DNA from: Zizania palustris
Lineage: Eukaryota > Streptophyta > Magnoliopsida > Poales > Poaceae
Assembly: GCA_019279435.1 (NCBI GenBank)
Contig: JAAALK010000287.1
Location: forward strand, 29,016,162-29,080,161
Direction: 5' to 3'
Length of the DNA: 64,000 nucleotides
The position numbers and the translations under genes were made by a program. Positions within the stretch are counted from its first letter, which is position 1. Each line of letters begins with the position of its first letter. Positions 1-11,200 of this stretch are shown piece by piece. The notes beneath the pieces are model-generated. The model did no database searches. It was given only the letters and a program-made list of their open reading frames with translations, and was not told the DNA's origin.

Positions 1-250
1 AGGCAGGCTACGCCGCTGGCTCTCGCTGCTCTGCCCCGCCCAGCGACGAGGAGGCCTTGGAGGAAGCGCGTGAGGAGGCAGGCTTCTGGCTCCTGCGCCC
101 CGCCCAGCGACGAGGAGGCCTTGGAGGAAGCGCGAGGAGGCAGGCTTCTGGCTCCTGCGCCCCGCCCAGCGACGAGGAGGCCTGGGAGGAAGCGCGCGAG
201 GCCGCCGCTGGCTCCTGCGCCCCGCCCAGCGCTCCTGGGAGAAGGATGCG
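1..250. repeat. GC-rich minisatellite, four copies of a 60-64 bp unit
   Basis: A unit built around the core CCGCCCAGCGACGAGGAGG recurs with its anchor at about 36, 100, 162 and 222, giving spacings of 64, 62 and 60 bp. The last copy diverges after the anchor. The array lies in the intron before the final SPL exon. Both strands give open frames of about 80-110 codons, which I attribute to GC-rich repeat composition and not to coding. The array may start upstream of the window. Confidence 0.85.
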
Positions 251-317
251 GAAGCAGAGGAAGCCGGTGCGGGGCGCTCCTTGGAGGAAGACGCGGAAGC
301 AGACAGGAACAGAAAAA

Positions 318-599
318 CTGATACCATGAAAGGAACCCCGCACACCCAAACAGGTGGGGGGAGATTTATTTATATAGGCAAGATAATCTGTTACATGCAG
401 ATAATCTGTTATCTCTAACAGTTACATATGCAGGTAAGCTTTTGTTTTCGACAAAAATAGAGTGAGTATCTGTTGGATAATCTAATAAGCATTCATTCTA
501 GTAAGACATTATCCTATAATCATCCTTAATTCTAGTAGAATTATCTTTACTGGCATTTCTTTTGTGCCCTGTCCGTAGCTACCAGGATTTAATGACTTC
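318..599 (-). mobile_element. possible truncated Copia-type LTR (minus orientation)
   Basis: Read on the minus strand, positions 326-318 give TGGTATCAG, the start of the initiator-Met tRNA primer binding site used by many plant Copia elements, directly preceded by CA, the usual last two bases of an LTR. The AT-rich sequence from 327 to about 599 would then be the LTR. Its far boundary is uncertain, and no gag or pol is visible in the GC-rich sequence on the PBS side. This rests on a short motif and is tentative. Confidence 0.3.
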
Positions 600-720
600 A
601 ATTACAGTTGCGTATGAGGCGATTATAGCCTTCGAATGGCGCGGTTAAAGCAGCCCTATGTATCTTTTGATTATCTATGAGCATGGCACTTACAGTTTTA
701 CCTTTTGACTCATTTTTCAG

Positions 721-1052
721 GCATGGAAGCTTCTGCTGTTGGTTCCAACTCCCCTGGAGGCCTGGACTTTCAGGGTGCTCTCTCTCTTCTGTCAAACAAC
801 TCAGTGGGTGCTGCTGCTAACCTCCAGCCAAGTTCTCAGATGCACTCTGGTGTCGCAGCCATCGCCGGCATCTCCAACCCTGTCATGATGCCATCGCCGG
901 TGCTCTGGCAAGGCGGCCTCTCCGTCGATCAGCAGGCGCAGTTTCAGGCTTTCGGCCGCCTGGGCAACGACAGCGCTGCGCCACACCAGCTCCAGCTCCA
1001 GCTCCCAAAACCTTCCTATGACAACAACTCCCACTATGGCCAGCTGCACTGA
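721..1052 (+). CDS. SPL: SBP-box (SPL) transcription factor, C-terminal exon only
   Basis: This is the last exon of a squamosa promoter-binding-like protein. A clean acceptor (TTTTTCAG) precedes 721, and the frame runs to TGA at 1050-1052, coding about 110 residues. The stretch GLDFQGALSLLSNNS is the conserved C-terminal element of miR156-regulated SPL proteins, and the remainder is Gln/Ser/Pro-rich and ends in HYGQLH. The zinc-binding SBP domain must lie upstream of the window, so the DNA-binding part cannot be assessed. SPL proteins bind GTAC-core sites and control phase change, branching and panicle form. The neighbourhood suggests the rice OsSPL3 orthologue, but that is inferred from remembered gene order. 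Confidence 0.88.
775..794 (+). promoter_or_regulatory. miR156 target site in SPL coding sequence
   Basis: The 20-mer GTGCTCTCTCTCTTCTGTCA at 775-794 is the standard miR156-complementary site of plant SPL mRNAs and encodes the ALSLLS peptide. It implies that this transcript is cleaved or translationally repressed by miR156 in juvenile tissue. Confidence 0.95.
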
Positions 1053-1972
1053 TGACGCAGCAATTGATCGACATGGCTTCTGCTCCCTCAACTTATGGAT
1101 TCTGAATTGCTTTCTTGATGTTCCCTGCCTGGATGAGGCACTCGGTTGGTTGGTGATCTGAAGAATAAAGGCGCACAAGAAACTTAAGCTTGAATACTTG
1201 ATCCAGTGGCGTTGCACTGTTGCCGTGTAATCGAAACCCAACTGGAGCTTGCCATTAGTAGCTAATTATGTGTTTGAATAATTTATCCTAGTGATACTAT
1301 GCATCTGAATTGCTTCAGCAAGTGATCGTGGTTTCAGATTATTGTTTTTTATTTTAACAGTGGCGGAACCAAGATCTCCACGTGATGCATGGGACGGTAG
1401 CAGTGGAATGGGCAATCAGTGCTACGAAACTTCGTCCCTTCTCCCGCAAAAATTGTTATTTTGACACTAGAAAGATGTATATTTTATTTATGATCACACT
1501 TTGAAATTGATATGTAAAACCATTTAGTCAATAAAATAAAATGAATTCAAATATCAAAAATGTAAAATGCAAAAATCATTTTTAAAGTATCAAAATAGCA
1601 AATCCGCTTTTTCCAGGGCTCAAATGCACAAACATTCTCCGTTAGTAGCCACCCAACCTAACCACGGGAAAATATTCTATGCAATCTGCAACCGTACGAT
1701 TTGGTGCATCCAATCAAGATCAAACGGTTACAATACTTTTGTACTTTTTTCATATGTAACCGTTGGATTTTAATTGAATGCATCAGATCACACGATTGCA
1801 GATTGCATAAGATATTTCCCCTAACCACACCATGGGAATTTTTAATTGCAGTTTTTAATGAGGTGATTAGCAGAGCTAACTGCTATGGCGTGGACAAAGT
1901 GAGATTAGTGGGGGGTGGGGTGCAATCAATGATCAATCCCACCAAGTCTCTTAATTAATTAACCTCGGGTTG
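1053..1972. other. SPL 3' region and intergenic DNA before AspRS
   Basis: This holds the SPL 3' UTR (AATAAA at 1164-1169), AT-rich sequence and one complete MITE (1666-1820). No conserved coding sequence was seen. The AspRS promoter should lie in the last few hundred bases, but I see no convincing TATA box. Confidence 0.6.
1666..1820. mobile_element. hAT-like palindromic MITE, copy A (155 bp)
   Basis: The element starts GGGAAAATATTCTATGCAAT and ends with the near-perfect inverse (ATTGCATAAGATATTTCCC), folding around a centre near 1745. It is flanked by identical 8-bp direct repeats CTAACCAC at 1658-1665 and 1821-1828, as expected of hAT-type insertions. A diverged second copy lies at about 34556-34728. 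Confidence 0.85.
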
Positions 1973-4900
1973 ATGTCTACCGGCGACGAGAACCACGGCA
2001 GTAATCCGCCGCCGCAGGCGGAGGCTGGAGGTGAAGCTGGCTATGGCGACGTCAAGGGGGGCGCGTTGTTTAGCATCCCCGGTTACGGCTGGGCGGACGT
2101 GGCGGCGCTGGAGCAGTCTATGGCCGGCCGCGCCGTGCGCGTGCGGGGCGCGGCCCACGCGGTGCGCGCCGTGGGGCGGCGCGTCGCGTTCGTCGTGCTG
2201 CGGCAGGGAACCTCCACCGTGCAGTGCGTCGTGGCAGCCGCGGCTGGCGGAGGAGACGCCGGGATGGTGCGTCTCGCCGCCGGGCTGAGCCGGGAGTCGG
2301 TGGTGGACGTCGCCGGCGTGGTATCTCTTCCCCGGGAGCCCGTCCACGGCACCACACAGCAGGTGTTCGACGTTTTACCCCTGTCACTGATCTCCACCAT
2401 CCTCGCGCCACCGATCACCTCTACTCATGTCAACTTGTGCAGCAAGTGGAGATCCAAGTGAAGAAGCTGCACTGCATCAGCAGAGCGACTCCAAACCTCC
2501 CCATCAGCGTCGGACGACGCAGCGCGAAGCGAGGCAGACGTCGCCAGAGCCAAAGCTGTAAGCTTTTTCCGTCAGTCCATGCATCGCCATTAATCTCAGC
2601 AGCAGATTTTTGTTCCATTAAAATTCCTGCTGTGCTCTGTGGTCTGTGCACGTGAGCGCTGTTAACTTGTTGCATCATGGACAGGCCGGGGAGCAGGTCG
2701 TTCATGTCGGGCAGGACAAGCGCTTGGACTACAGAGTGATCGACCTACGTACCCCTGCAAACCAAGCAATTTTCCGTGTTCAATGCGAAGTTGAAAACGT
2801 AAGACTTGCACGTTGGACACAGAATAATCTCATACAAATCTCCAGAAACTAAATTTGCAAGAGAGATCTTCAGAAACTGGATGAACCAAAAGTTGTGACC
2901 TGATGCTGAACCGCATTTGCACTGTGCAGATCTTCAGACAAGTGTTGCTGTCGGAGGGTTTCGTGGGCATCCACACGCCGAAGCTGATCGGTGGTAGTAG
3001 CGAAGGCGGCGCGGCGGTGTTCAAGCTGGACTATAACGGTCAGCCGGGCTGCCTGGCGCAGTCGCCTCAGCTCCACAAGCAGATGGCCGTGTGCGGCGGG
3101 TTCGAGCGGGTGTTCGAGGTTGGCCCCGTGTTCAGGGCAGAAGACTCCAACACACACCGGCATCTGTGTGAGTTCGTTGGACTCGACATGGAGATGGTAA
3201 TCAGAGACCACTACTTTGAGGTAACTTTGCCATTTACTGCTTTTGATTCCTTATACAAGTTGTTTTCATTTCAGCGTCTCTTTTTGAAATACAAGTTGTT
3301 TTACAACTTATACATTTTTGCATCTCTTGTTCAATGTTTGTACTTGTCAAATAAGTGTAATCTTTCTCGTAAATAAACAACTCACATTTTACAAAGCAGA
3401 ATAAATAAGGCTAAGAGCATCTTTAACAACATGGCATTTTTGGCCCTCCATTTGTCCATTTGACCAACTTGGCAAAAACACCACTCTCTATATCTGTTGT
3501 ACGCTTCAATAGACTCTCTATTTCTAACTCTCTAAATTCTAACAGATAGTTTCCTCTCTAAAAAATTTGCACTCTCTATCCACTCCAATAGCCTCTCCAT
3601 TTTACACTCTCCATATTCCAACTGCTAGTTTCAAACCCCTATATATATGTGCTCCTTCACTACCTCTCTACCACACTACTCTCCATCTTTTCCCTGTTTT
3701 CTTCTCCACCACTGCGTCATAATGAAGCGTCGTAGCCGAGTCATGCAAATTGCGTTGGAGTCATCGTCATCAGATGATGACGATGAGTTTATTATGGCAA
3801 CAATACTCATGATACATCATCACTACCAAACACAAGCCAATATGTCAAGCAGAAGAGGTTCCGTTCCTAGACATATAGGGATAAATTGTGATAGAGCAGA
3901 ACAACAAAGTAGATTGATGAGAGACTATTTTTCAGATAATCCTACATATGGTCCAATTTTGTTTCGTCGAAGGTATGCAACCGTTATTTTCCTTGTCTCT
4001 TCTTTGCCTTTGGTTGATCCTATTGTAATGGTACTATATTATATTTGTAGGTTTAGGATGACTCGATATTTGTATATGTGTATTGTCCATGCCGTACAAA
4101 ATCATGATTCTTATTTTGTGCAAAGGAGAAATGCAGCTGGAGTACTTGGGTTATCTGCTTTACAAAAAATTACCTCTGCTTTTCAAATGATAGCCTTTGG
4201 TGTGGCTGCTGATTTTCTAAATGATTATCTTGGTATTGCTGACAATACCACTTTAGAGAGTCTTACAAGGTTTGTGAGGGCTATTGTTGAAATATTTGGG
4301 GATGAATATTTGAGGTATCCTAATCAAGATGATACTAATAGATTGCTTGCAATTGAAGAGGAAAAAAGCTTCCTGAGTATGCTTGGGAAGCATAGATTGC
4401 ATGCACTAGAAGTGGGAAAATTGTCTAACTGCTTGGTCTAGTATGTACCAAGGCCTGCATGAGCCTACCATAATTCTAGAAGCTATTGCTTCGAAAGATA
4501 TTTAGATTTGGCATGTTTTTTTGGATTACCAAGATCTCACCATGACATTAATGTTCTTGATCGTTCCTCACTCTTCACAAAGTTAGCTGAGGGGCAAGCT
4601 CCACAAGCAAATTATACTATCAATAGTCATAACTACACAATAAGATATTACCTTGCAGATGATATTTATCCTAATTGCGCCACGCTTGTGAAGTCAATTA
4701 AATCTCCACAAGAGAACAAGATAAAATTATTCACTCAAGCTCAAGAAGCAACTAGAAAGTGTGTCGAGCGAGCCTTTAGAGTTTTGCAGTCCCGTTTCGC
4801 TATTGTTCGAGTGCCGACTCATTTATGGGATCATGAGACACTTGGTAACATCATGAGGGCATGCATTATTATGCACAACATGATTATTGAAGATGAAAGA

Positions 4901-7900
4901 GATACCGAAGTAGACTATAATTATGATTTTATGGGAGTTCATGTCACACCTTCACATGATCACACAATTGAACTGAATGACTATATTCAAAACATTTGTG
5001 ATATTAGAAATCCCCAAGTTCACTATCAACTCTGAGAAGATCTTATGGAACACTTATGGCAATGTCATGAAGGCCACTAGTCAATTGTTATTGATATATT
5101 GTGTGTTCATAGAAGTAAGCATGAATTTTCTCCTAATAAGTGATGTGTGATTGTTTATTACCTTGGAATTAGGAGATCAATACTGGAATTAGGATGTATG
5201 TACACTTGCAGCCATTTTACAGATGTTTAAGAAATGTTTGGATCATATTGATCCGTGATGCGTATTTTGAAACCAACTCCTACAATTCTTGTCGTTCGAT
5301 GTGCTGTGTATATGTATATATCTTCTTCTGTTCCACAGGCAAAGTGTGTTGTGTTGTCGACTCACAAGCAAAATGTTTGAATCACGTGCTTTGTTTAGTG
5401 TGCTGTGCGGGGCGGGGACGACGCCGGCGATGGCACGGAGGGCGGCAACACGTGAGCTGTGTACACGACGGCACACAACAGTCTTCTAGCGGAACACAGG
5501 GTCAAACGAGTCATTTCCAATGCTAAAAAATCAGCAAACGAATTTCATGAATGTTAAAAAGGAGAAAATGGCATTGAAAACAAAAATCCAATGTTAGAAG
5601 TGGCAATTTTATGAAGCAAATATTGAGAGCGGCAATTTTATGAAGCCCGCTGTTGAGAGTGGCAAATAACCAATTTTCTCTCATACAGCAGCAACACAAT
5701 GCATACTGCCACAGCTAGGGGCAGACTGCAGAGGGGAGAGGAATGGGGAAACCGGTATTTAATTTACCTGTAGGCTATAGCAGCTCGAGGCAGATTGGGC
5801 GGCGGCGGTCGAGCTGCTGACGGCGGCGGGGGAGGCCGTGGACGGCGACGATGCGCCATCATGGGGAGGTGCTCGATCTTTTTTTTCGATGGCGATGGCG
5901 GTTACCTCCAAGAGTCCAAGGGACGGTGGTGGCCGCGGTGGATGGCGACCCACTAAACGACGATGCGGACGGCGATCTGTTCGTACTTCGTGGAGACGGG
6001 AGAGAGATTGCGAGGATAGGGGAGAGAGGGGATCCTCACGTAGGGCCTACAATTGGGAAACCAAGTCCCTGTCTCCATAGTCGCGATCTGTGCTGTCAGA
6101 TCTAATGGTGCAGAGCCCTCCCCCGTGTTGCGGAGATTGGCCTCACCACCTCCGAAATCTGATACGTGGAGGGAAATGACTGCCTCCTTCAGGCCCTCCC
6201 TGCAGGGATCTTGTTTGCTACAATTGGCGTATACACAAAACAAGAGGGAGTAGTATTTTAGCTCTGCTGTTTGTGAATTCAACTGTGCCGAATGATGTAG
6301 CTGCATGAACAGGTTTGTGATGTTGTGGATAGGCTGTTTGTTGCAATGTTCGATCATCTGAACAAGAACTGCACCAAGGAACTCGAGACCATTGACAGGC
6401 AGTATCCGTTCAAACCCTTGAAGGTAAGCGATTATACAGTAACTTGTCATCACATTCAGATTGTCGGATCCTTTTGTTGTATTCTTAGAAGGAAACCGGA
6501 TCGATCTAAATGTTGGCTACTAGCCCTTAATCAACTGTACAGAAGAATTAACTGCACATCGGATTGATTCTTGCAGTACTTACCGAAGACACTGCGTATC
6601 GAGTATGACGAGGGCATTGGGATGCTGAAGGTGCGTGTCCTGTCCTCTCAACTGAACATGAACAACTCTGCTTGCAAACTGACTCTGTGTGTCTCTGTTT
6701 GTACCCTCTCCTTGCCGTTGACATCGATCTGAAAGTGAATCGACTAGTGCTTATGAATTGCGATGCCTGTATTGATAAGAAAGAGTATCAGTAACAGATC
6801 CAGGTGATCTTTATGACAGGAAGCTGGGGTCCATGTGGAAGCCATGGGAGACCTCAACACAGAGGCTGAGAAGAAGCTGGGTGAGCTTGTTCATGCCAAG
6901 TAAGCTTGCCATCATCTCACATGGAGACGAACTGCAGTGCTAGCTTGCTCTTGAGCATTGTTGCAATGGTTAGCTCGGTAGATCTTACGTAATACGTACC
7001 TGGTTTCTGCAAATGCAGGTACGGCACTGACTTGTACATGCTCTGCCGGTACCCGTCGGCAGTGAGGCCGTTCTACACCATGCCCTGCCCTGACGATCCA
7101 CGTTATAGCAACTCCTTCGATGTCTTTGTCAGGGGTAAGAAAATGCAGTTAAAGTCTTCAAGAACAAAACAAATGATACGACCGATCTTCTGAAATGAGA
7201 TAAAAATAGGCTCCGTTTGGAAGGCATGAATCTGGTTGCAATTTTGAAGGAAATGAGGGCTATTTTGGAACGAGTGATTTTTAGAGTCTTTTATAGGGTT
7301 CAAATCTTATAGGGAATTTTTGCCATTTGTTTCTTTTGATCGTAGAATTGTGTTAGAAAAAAATCTGTAGGAGTCAATATGACCCCCTACAATTTGGAGA
7401 ATTTCAAACATGAGCTTAAACATCGTATTTTTATTTTATTTTCTTTGAGAAGTCCAATGCACTCTCTCATCTCAACTATTTTGCAATAGTTGTTTTTTCT
7501 CTATAATCCCTAAGTTTCCTGTGGAGTATCCGTACTCCACAAGAGACTAATTTCTTTTTTTTTAAGTTCTTATAGGATTCTATTCACTAGGATATTCAAT
7601 TCATATATAATTTTATTCTTGTGTTTTTTATTTCTTGCGTTGCAAAGAGGCCTGAATGAGATTTTTGACCGTGGACAGGCGAGGAGATCATCTCTGGAGC
7701 ACAGAGGGTGCACATCCCGGAGCTTCTGGCGAGGCAGGCGGAGGCACGGGGGATCGCCGTCGGCAGCATCGCCGCCTACATCGACTCGTTCAGGTACGGC
7801 GCGCCGCCACACGGAGGGTTCGGTGTTGGGCTGGAGAGGGTGGTGATGCTCTTCTGCGGCCTCGGCAACATCAGGAAGGCGTCGCTCTTCCCCCGCGACC

Positions 7901-7920
7901 CCAGGAGGCTCCAGCCCTGA
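1973..7920 (+). CDS. aspartyl-tRNA synthetase, cytosolic class IIb; one frameshift in exon 2
   Basis: The product charges tRNA-Asp with aspartate for cytosolic translation. Exons by GT-AG borders and conserved protein are 1973-2362, 2443-2557, 2685-2798, 2930-3220, 6313-6423, 6577-6630, 6820-6899, 7019-7134 and 7679-7920, about 503 codons. An N-terminal OB-fold (VRVRGAAHAVRAVG...) is followed by the class II core: motif 2 FRAEDSNTHRHLCEF in exon 4 and motif 3 GAPPHGGFGVGLERVVMLF in exon 9. Exon 2 is 115 nt although both flanking introns are phase 0. An extra G near 2512-2513 shifts the frame between PNLPISV and DDAARSEADV, giving a stop in exon 3. All other exons and splice sites look sound. 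It is therefore either a recently broken gene or a consensus error. Intron 4 is 3.1 kb and holds a Harbinger element. Confidence 0.93.
3413..5660 (+). mobile_element. PIF/Harbinger transposon (decayed) in AspRS intron 4
   Basis: The left end reads TAA followed by GAGCATCTTTAACA, the usual target duplication and terminal sequence of grass PIF/Harbinger elements. Pyrimidine-rich leader sequence and CTATATATATG near 3640 precede a transposase frame in the host gene's orientation. The matching right end (GATGCTC-TAA type) could not be found. The sequence to about 5660 contains degenerate repeats of TGGCAATTTTATGAAGC, so the right boundary is a guess. No Myb-like partner ORF was seen, so the element is probably non-autonomous. 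Confidence 0.75.
3722..5035 (+). pseudogene. PIF/Harbinger transposase (DDE_Tnp4 type), broken
   Basis: The frame begins MKRRSRVMQIALE with an acidic D-rich stretch. It has one intron (3973-4050) joining RRR to FRMTRYLY and continues through NAAGVLGLSALQKITSA and ADFLNDYLGIAD, typical of plant Harbinger transposases. At about 4391 an extra base breaks the frame just before SIDCMHW, which carries the first catalytic Asp. In the continuing frame two Trp codons have become TAG (after CMH, and in the DIWIWHAFFG region). The downstream part 4508-5035 is open and includes ERAFRVLQSRFAIVR and RACIIMHNMIIEDE. One frameshift plus two stops make it non-functional. Confidence 0.9.
5690..6300. other. GC-rich block of unknown origin in AspRS intron 4
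   Basis: About 600 bp, strikingly GC-rich at 5790-6020, lies between the Harbinger remains and AspRS exon 5. Both strands are open for 60-160 codons but nothing matches a protein I recognise. The composition resembles a first exon or 5' UTR, so a captured gene fragment is possible. I could not identify terminal inverted repeats or target duplications. Confidence 0.35.
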
Positions 7921-8233
7921 ACAACCGACCAACGCAGTGCATGCATGTATGTTGCGTCGCAAGAATTCATCTCGATCCACGATTCCATCTCCAACTTGTG
8001 TCAAAATACATATACAGTTGACTACGCTGGCATTACTAAAGTGGGATTCATATAGCCACGATATTACGAGAAAGATTCACTCTCACACCACACCTGGACA
8101 TGACAAAGATGCAAATGCAGGTACTCAACTATGTGGCAGGCAGAAGAGCAAAAATTCATTATTACCAGTTTACCACGGCAACCTAGCTACATTATTTCAC
8201 GTACCCAGCCGGAGAGGCAAACATGAGGCGTTG
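7921..8233. other. intergenic, convergent 3' ends of AspRS and cycloartenol synthase
   Basis: Only 313 bp separate the two stop codons, so this must hold both 3' UTRs. No repeat or RNA gene was seen. The two transcripts are likely to end close together or overlap. Confidence 0.6.
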
Positions 8234-11200
8234 TCATGCTGTGCAACCCAAGACTCGGGAGCGGTACTCCCCTAGGGCCCAAACGGGGAAGATGTTTCTG
8301 TACTGGGAGTAGCTGATCATGCAGTTTTTGTTGAAGACTCCTATGATCTCCTGTTTTATGCAGTACACAATGTTATGCAGCATCTCGGATGGTGGTAAAT
8401 AATCGTGAAAGAAAAGCGACCAATATTCGGTCTGCTTTTTAGTTTCCTCAAAATCAGGTAAAGTAAAGAGCTACCTAGCATCAACGGTCTCTTAACTAAG
8501 TCTTTGTTTGGATTACACTTATTTATTTTTAGGGACTAAAACTTGCTTATTTAGTAGAGACTAGAGTTTAGTCCTTTTGTTATACAATGACCACATTACC
8601 CGTAATCATTATTACACTTAACTTATTTTCATCTTCCTAAACAGCCATAAATGAGGGGTAGATAGTATACATAGCCCCTTTTAGTCCAAATAAGCAACCT
8701 CTTGGTGACTTATGTACTAAACTTTAGGGACTAAATGAGACTAAACTTTAGTCCCTAAAAATAAACGAGAAGGACTATCCAAACAGGCCTAAGCTGGGTA
8801 GTACCACTTCAGGAAATTTTCCAACCGACTTGGAGTCCATGGTCTACTGGACTGCCATGGTATAAACATAACTACTACCTCCGTTTCATTCATATTATAT
8901 ATTCCATTCATAATATAAGTTCCGTTTCATTCATATTATAAGTTGACATCTCCGACTTTGACCAAATTTAAATAAAAATATATTAATATTTACAATATCA
9001 AATAAATACACTATTGAAACATTTTTAATGGTTGGTTTAATGAAACTCATTTGATGTTGATTGTTGGTATATTTTATTTATAAAATAGTCAAATTTAGAA
9101 AAATCGACTTAAAAAAGTCAAACTCTAAAATAGGCTATTGTTTATAAATACGCCACAAAACAGGGATAACTCTCAGTCAATTACTTCAGATTATGTTGCT
9201 TGTTTACACCTAAACCTTATATTTAGGCACTCTCTACTTCTATGGTTCTACCCATAGAAACTTCTCTGAAAATGTTTTTTAAGCTTAAAAATCCCTGCAA
9301 TACAGGCTGAAGTAAATCTAGAGAGAATTTTAAAACCGTGAACACATAAGAGGGACTGAATTCCCACAGATCAATTAGGACTTACTTGCTGCGGAAATTC
9401 ACCATCCTCTGATTGTAAGTTGATCAAAACCTTTGCTCCTCGATGCAAAGGCGTTGGATCTCGCTCCGCCTGTTCATGAGGAAAGTACCATCATGAATGG
9501 CACATGCATCAGCTTATTAAAACTGAAAGTGCATACAAGAAAAAATAAAATAACGAACCTGCCCTGCATCAATTAGGGACAGCATGGCCCAACCAGTGTT
9601 CACTGCATGAGCTCGCTTCCCTTTGAGATCGGTGTAAACCTGATTGAATGCAAGTCAAAAGATGGTTCAAGGAAAGACAAAGTTATGTTAGAGCCGTCTA
9701 TGACAGACAATGTCCAACATATCCTTTGTTAAAGGCAATGTTCTAAATAGTGGTGAACCACCAGTAAGTGGGCAACCCATTACCCATATTGCAGTGTTTC
9801 TCGCCGAAAAGAGACCAAGATAGTGTCTTTATAATTATATATATATATAAAGTTTCACATATTTCCAGAATTATCATATATTTTTACTACAGCTTTTTGC
9901 TAGGCGTAGTCATTACTAACTTAATCTTACAAGGATGGAAGGAATTGAGCCTCTCCTGCTGATTTCATTCACAAAAGGATGAAGGAATTGAAATGACTAG
10001 GCGTGTGGCAAAAAATAGCAAAGAACCATCCAAAGATTATGACCCACCTGTGCACCATACAGAAGATAGCACTGGCATATAATTTAGAAGCTTACTCTAT
10101 CCAATACAAAATGTAACACTGATTGTATCCCAAATGTAAACAAGTTTTGTCTTGAGTTGGTACCCACAGCATCGACTCTAAACAATTTAGGGCCATTTAT
10201 TACAAACAACAGATGAAAGTATGAGACTAACGATAACATTGAATAGAGCACATTAATTATGCAGTATGCACAACATAATAGATGGATGAAATGCAGTAAA
10301 CAAGATTGCAAGCATATCTATGATACATAAAAGAAAGGAAAACATGGTTAGATTGGAAAAATCTGATAGAAATGAATTTACCTGATCTTGAGATGACAAA
10401 AAGCTTTCTCCCCAGCCTCCAGAAGGAAGCTCTTTTGACAACAGAAAGTCACATGCCTTTCTGATTGCGGTACTGTTTTTGAACGTCCTACCAGCAGCAA
10501 CTAATCCCTTTACACCAAACCATGTGCCATATGTAAAACAAACAGCCCAGGAACCATACCTGTTGGGAAATGGACAGCAAACAATGCACAAAATTATATG
10601 AATGTGATGTCTGTACTCTTTCACATGAAAGCCTCATATACTAACCATGAACCATCGCTTTTTTGAATAGTTTCAATGAATTTAGCAGCTTTACTGATAC
10701 AATTGTCTACTTCACTCCTGCGATGCCCAGGGTAGAGCTTTTTAAATGCTGTCAGGGCCTGGATTGCTGCTGAAGTACATTCCACATACCTGCCAAATTT
10801 ACACACATGCACGAAAGAGAGACAGATAGATCAGTTCACTTTCTAGATGGCAAAGCAGCACAAGACCTGACAGTGGACACATTATTGCATCTTACGGATA
10901 ATCGATCACAATGTCCCCAAAGGTCTCAGCAGGATTGACAAGCTGAAATTTTCAATAATGTGTGCCAATATTAATGAAATATAATCAACAGTCGCATGGA
11001 AGGATGTTCATAAATCAATATAAAATATTACTGCTAAGTGCTAACGGTTAAATTTGCTTTCCAAAGAGCTCAACAAATCTTTACTGTATTGAACATGAAC
11101 AAATAACAAATCTGTAGGTGTCATGTTTGACCTGGCAAAATGACTTGCAGCACTGCATGCCTAGACAGCAGAAACAAGGGTGGGATGGTCATCTAAGGTG

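Noticed and set aside
5953..6453. 166-codon minus-strand frame over AspRS intron 4 and exon 5
   Set aside because: It crosses a confirmed sense exon and has no recognisable motif.
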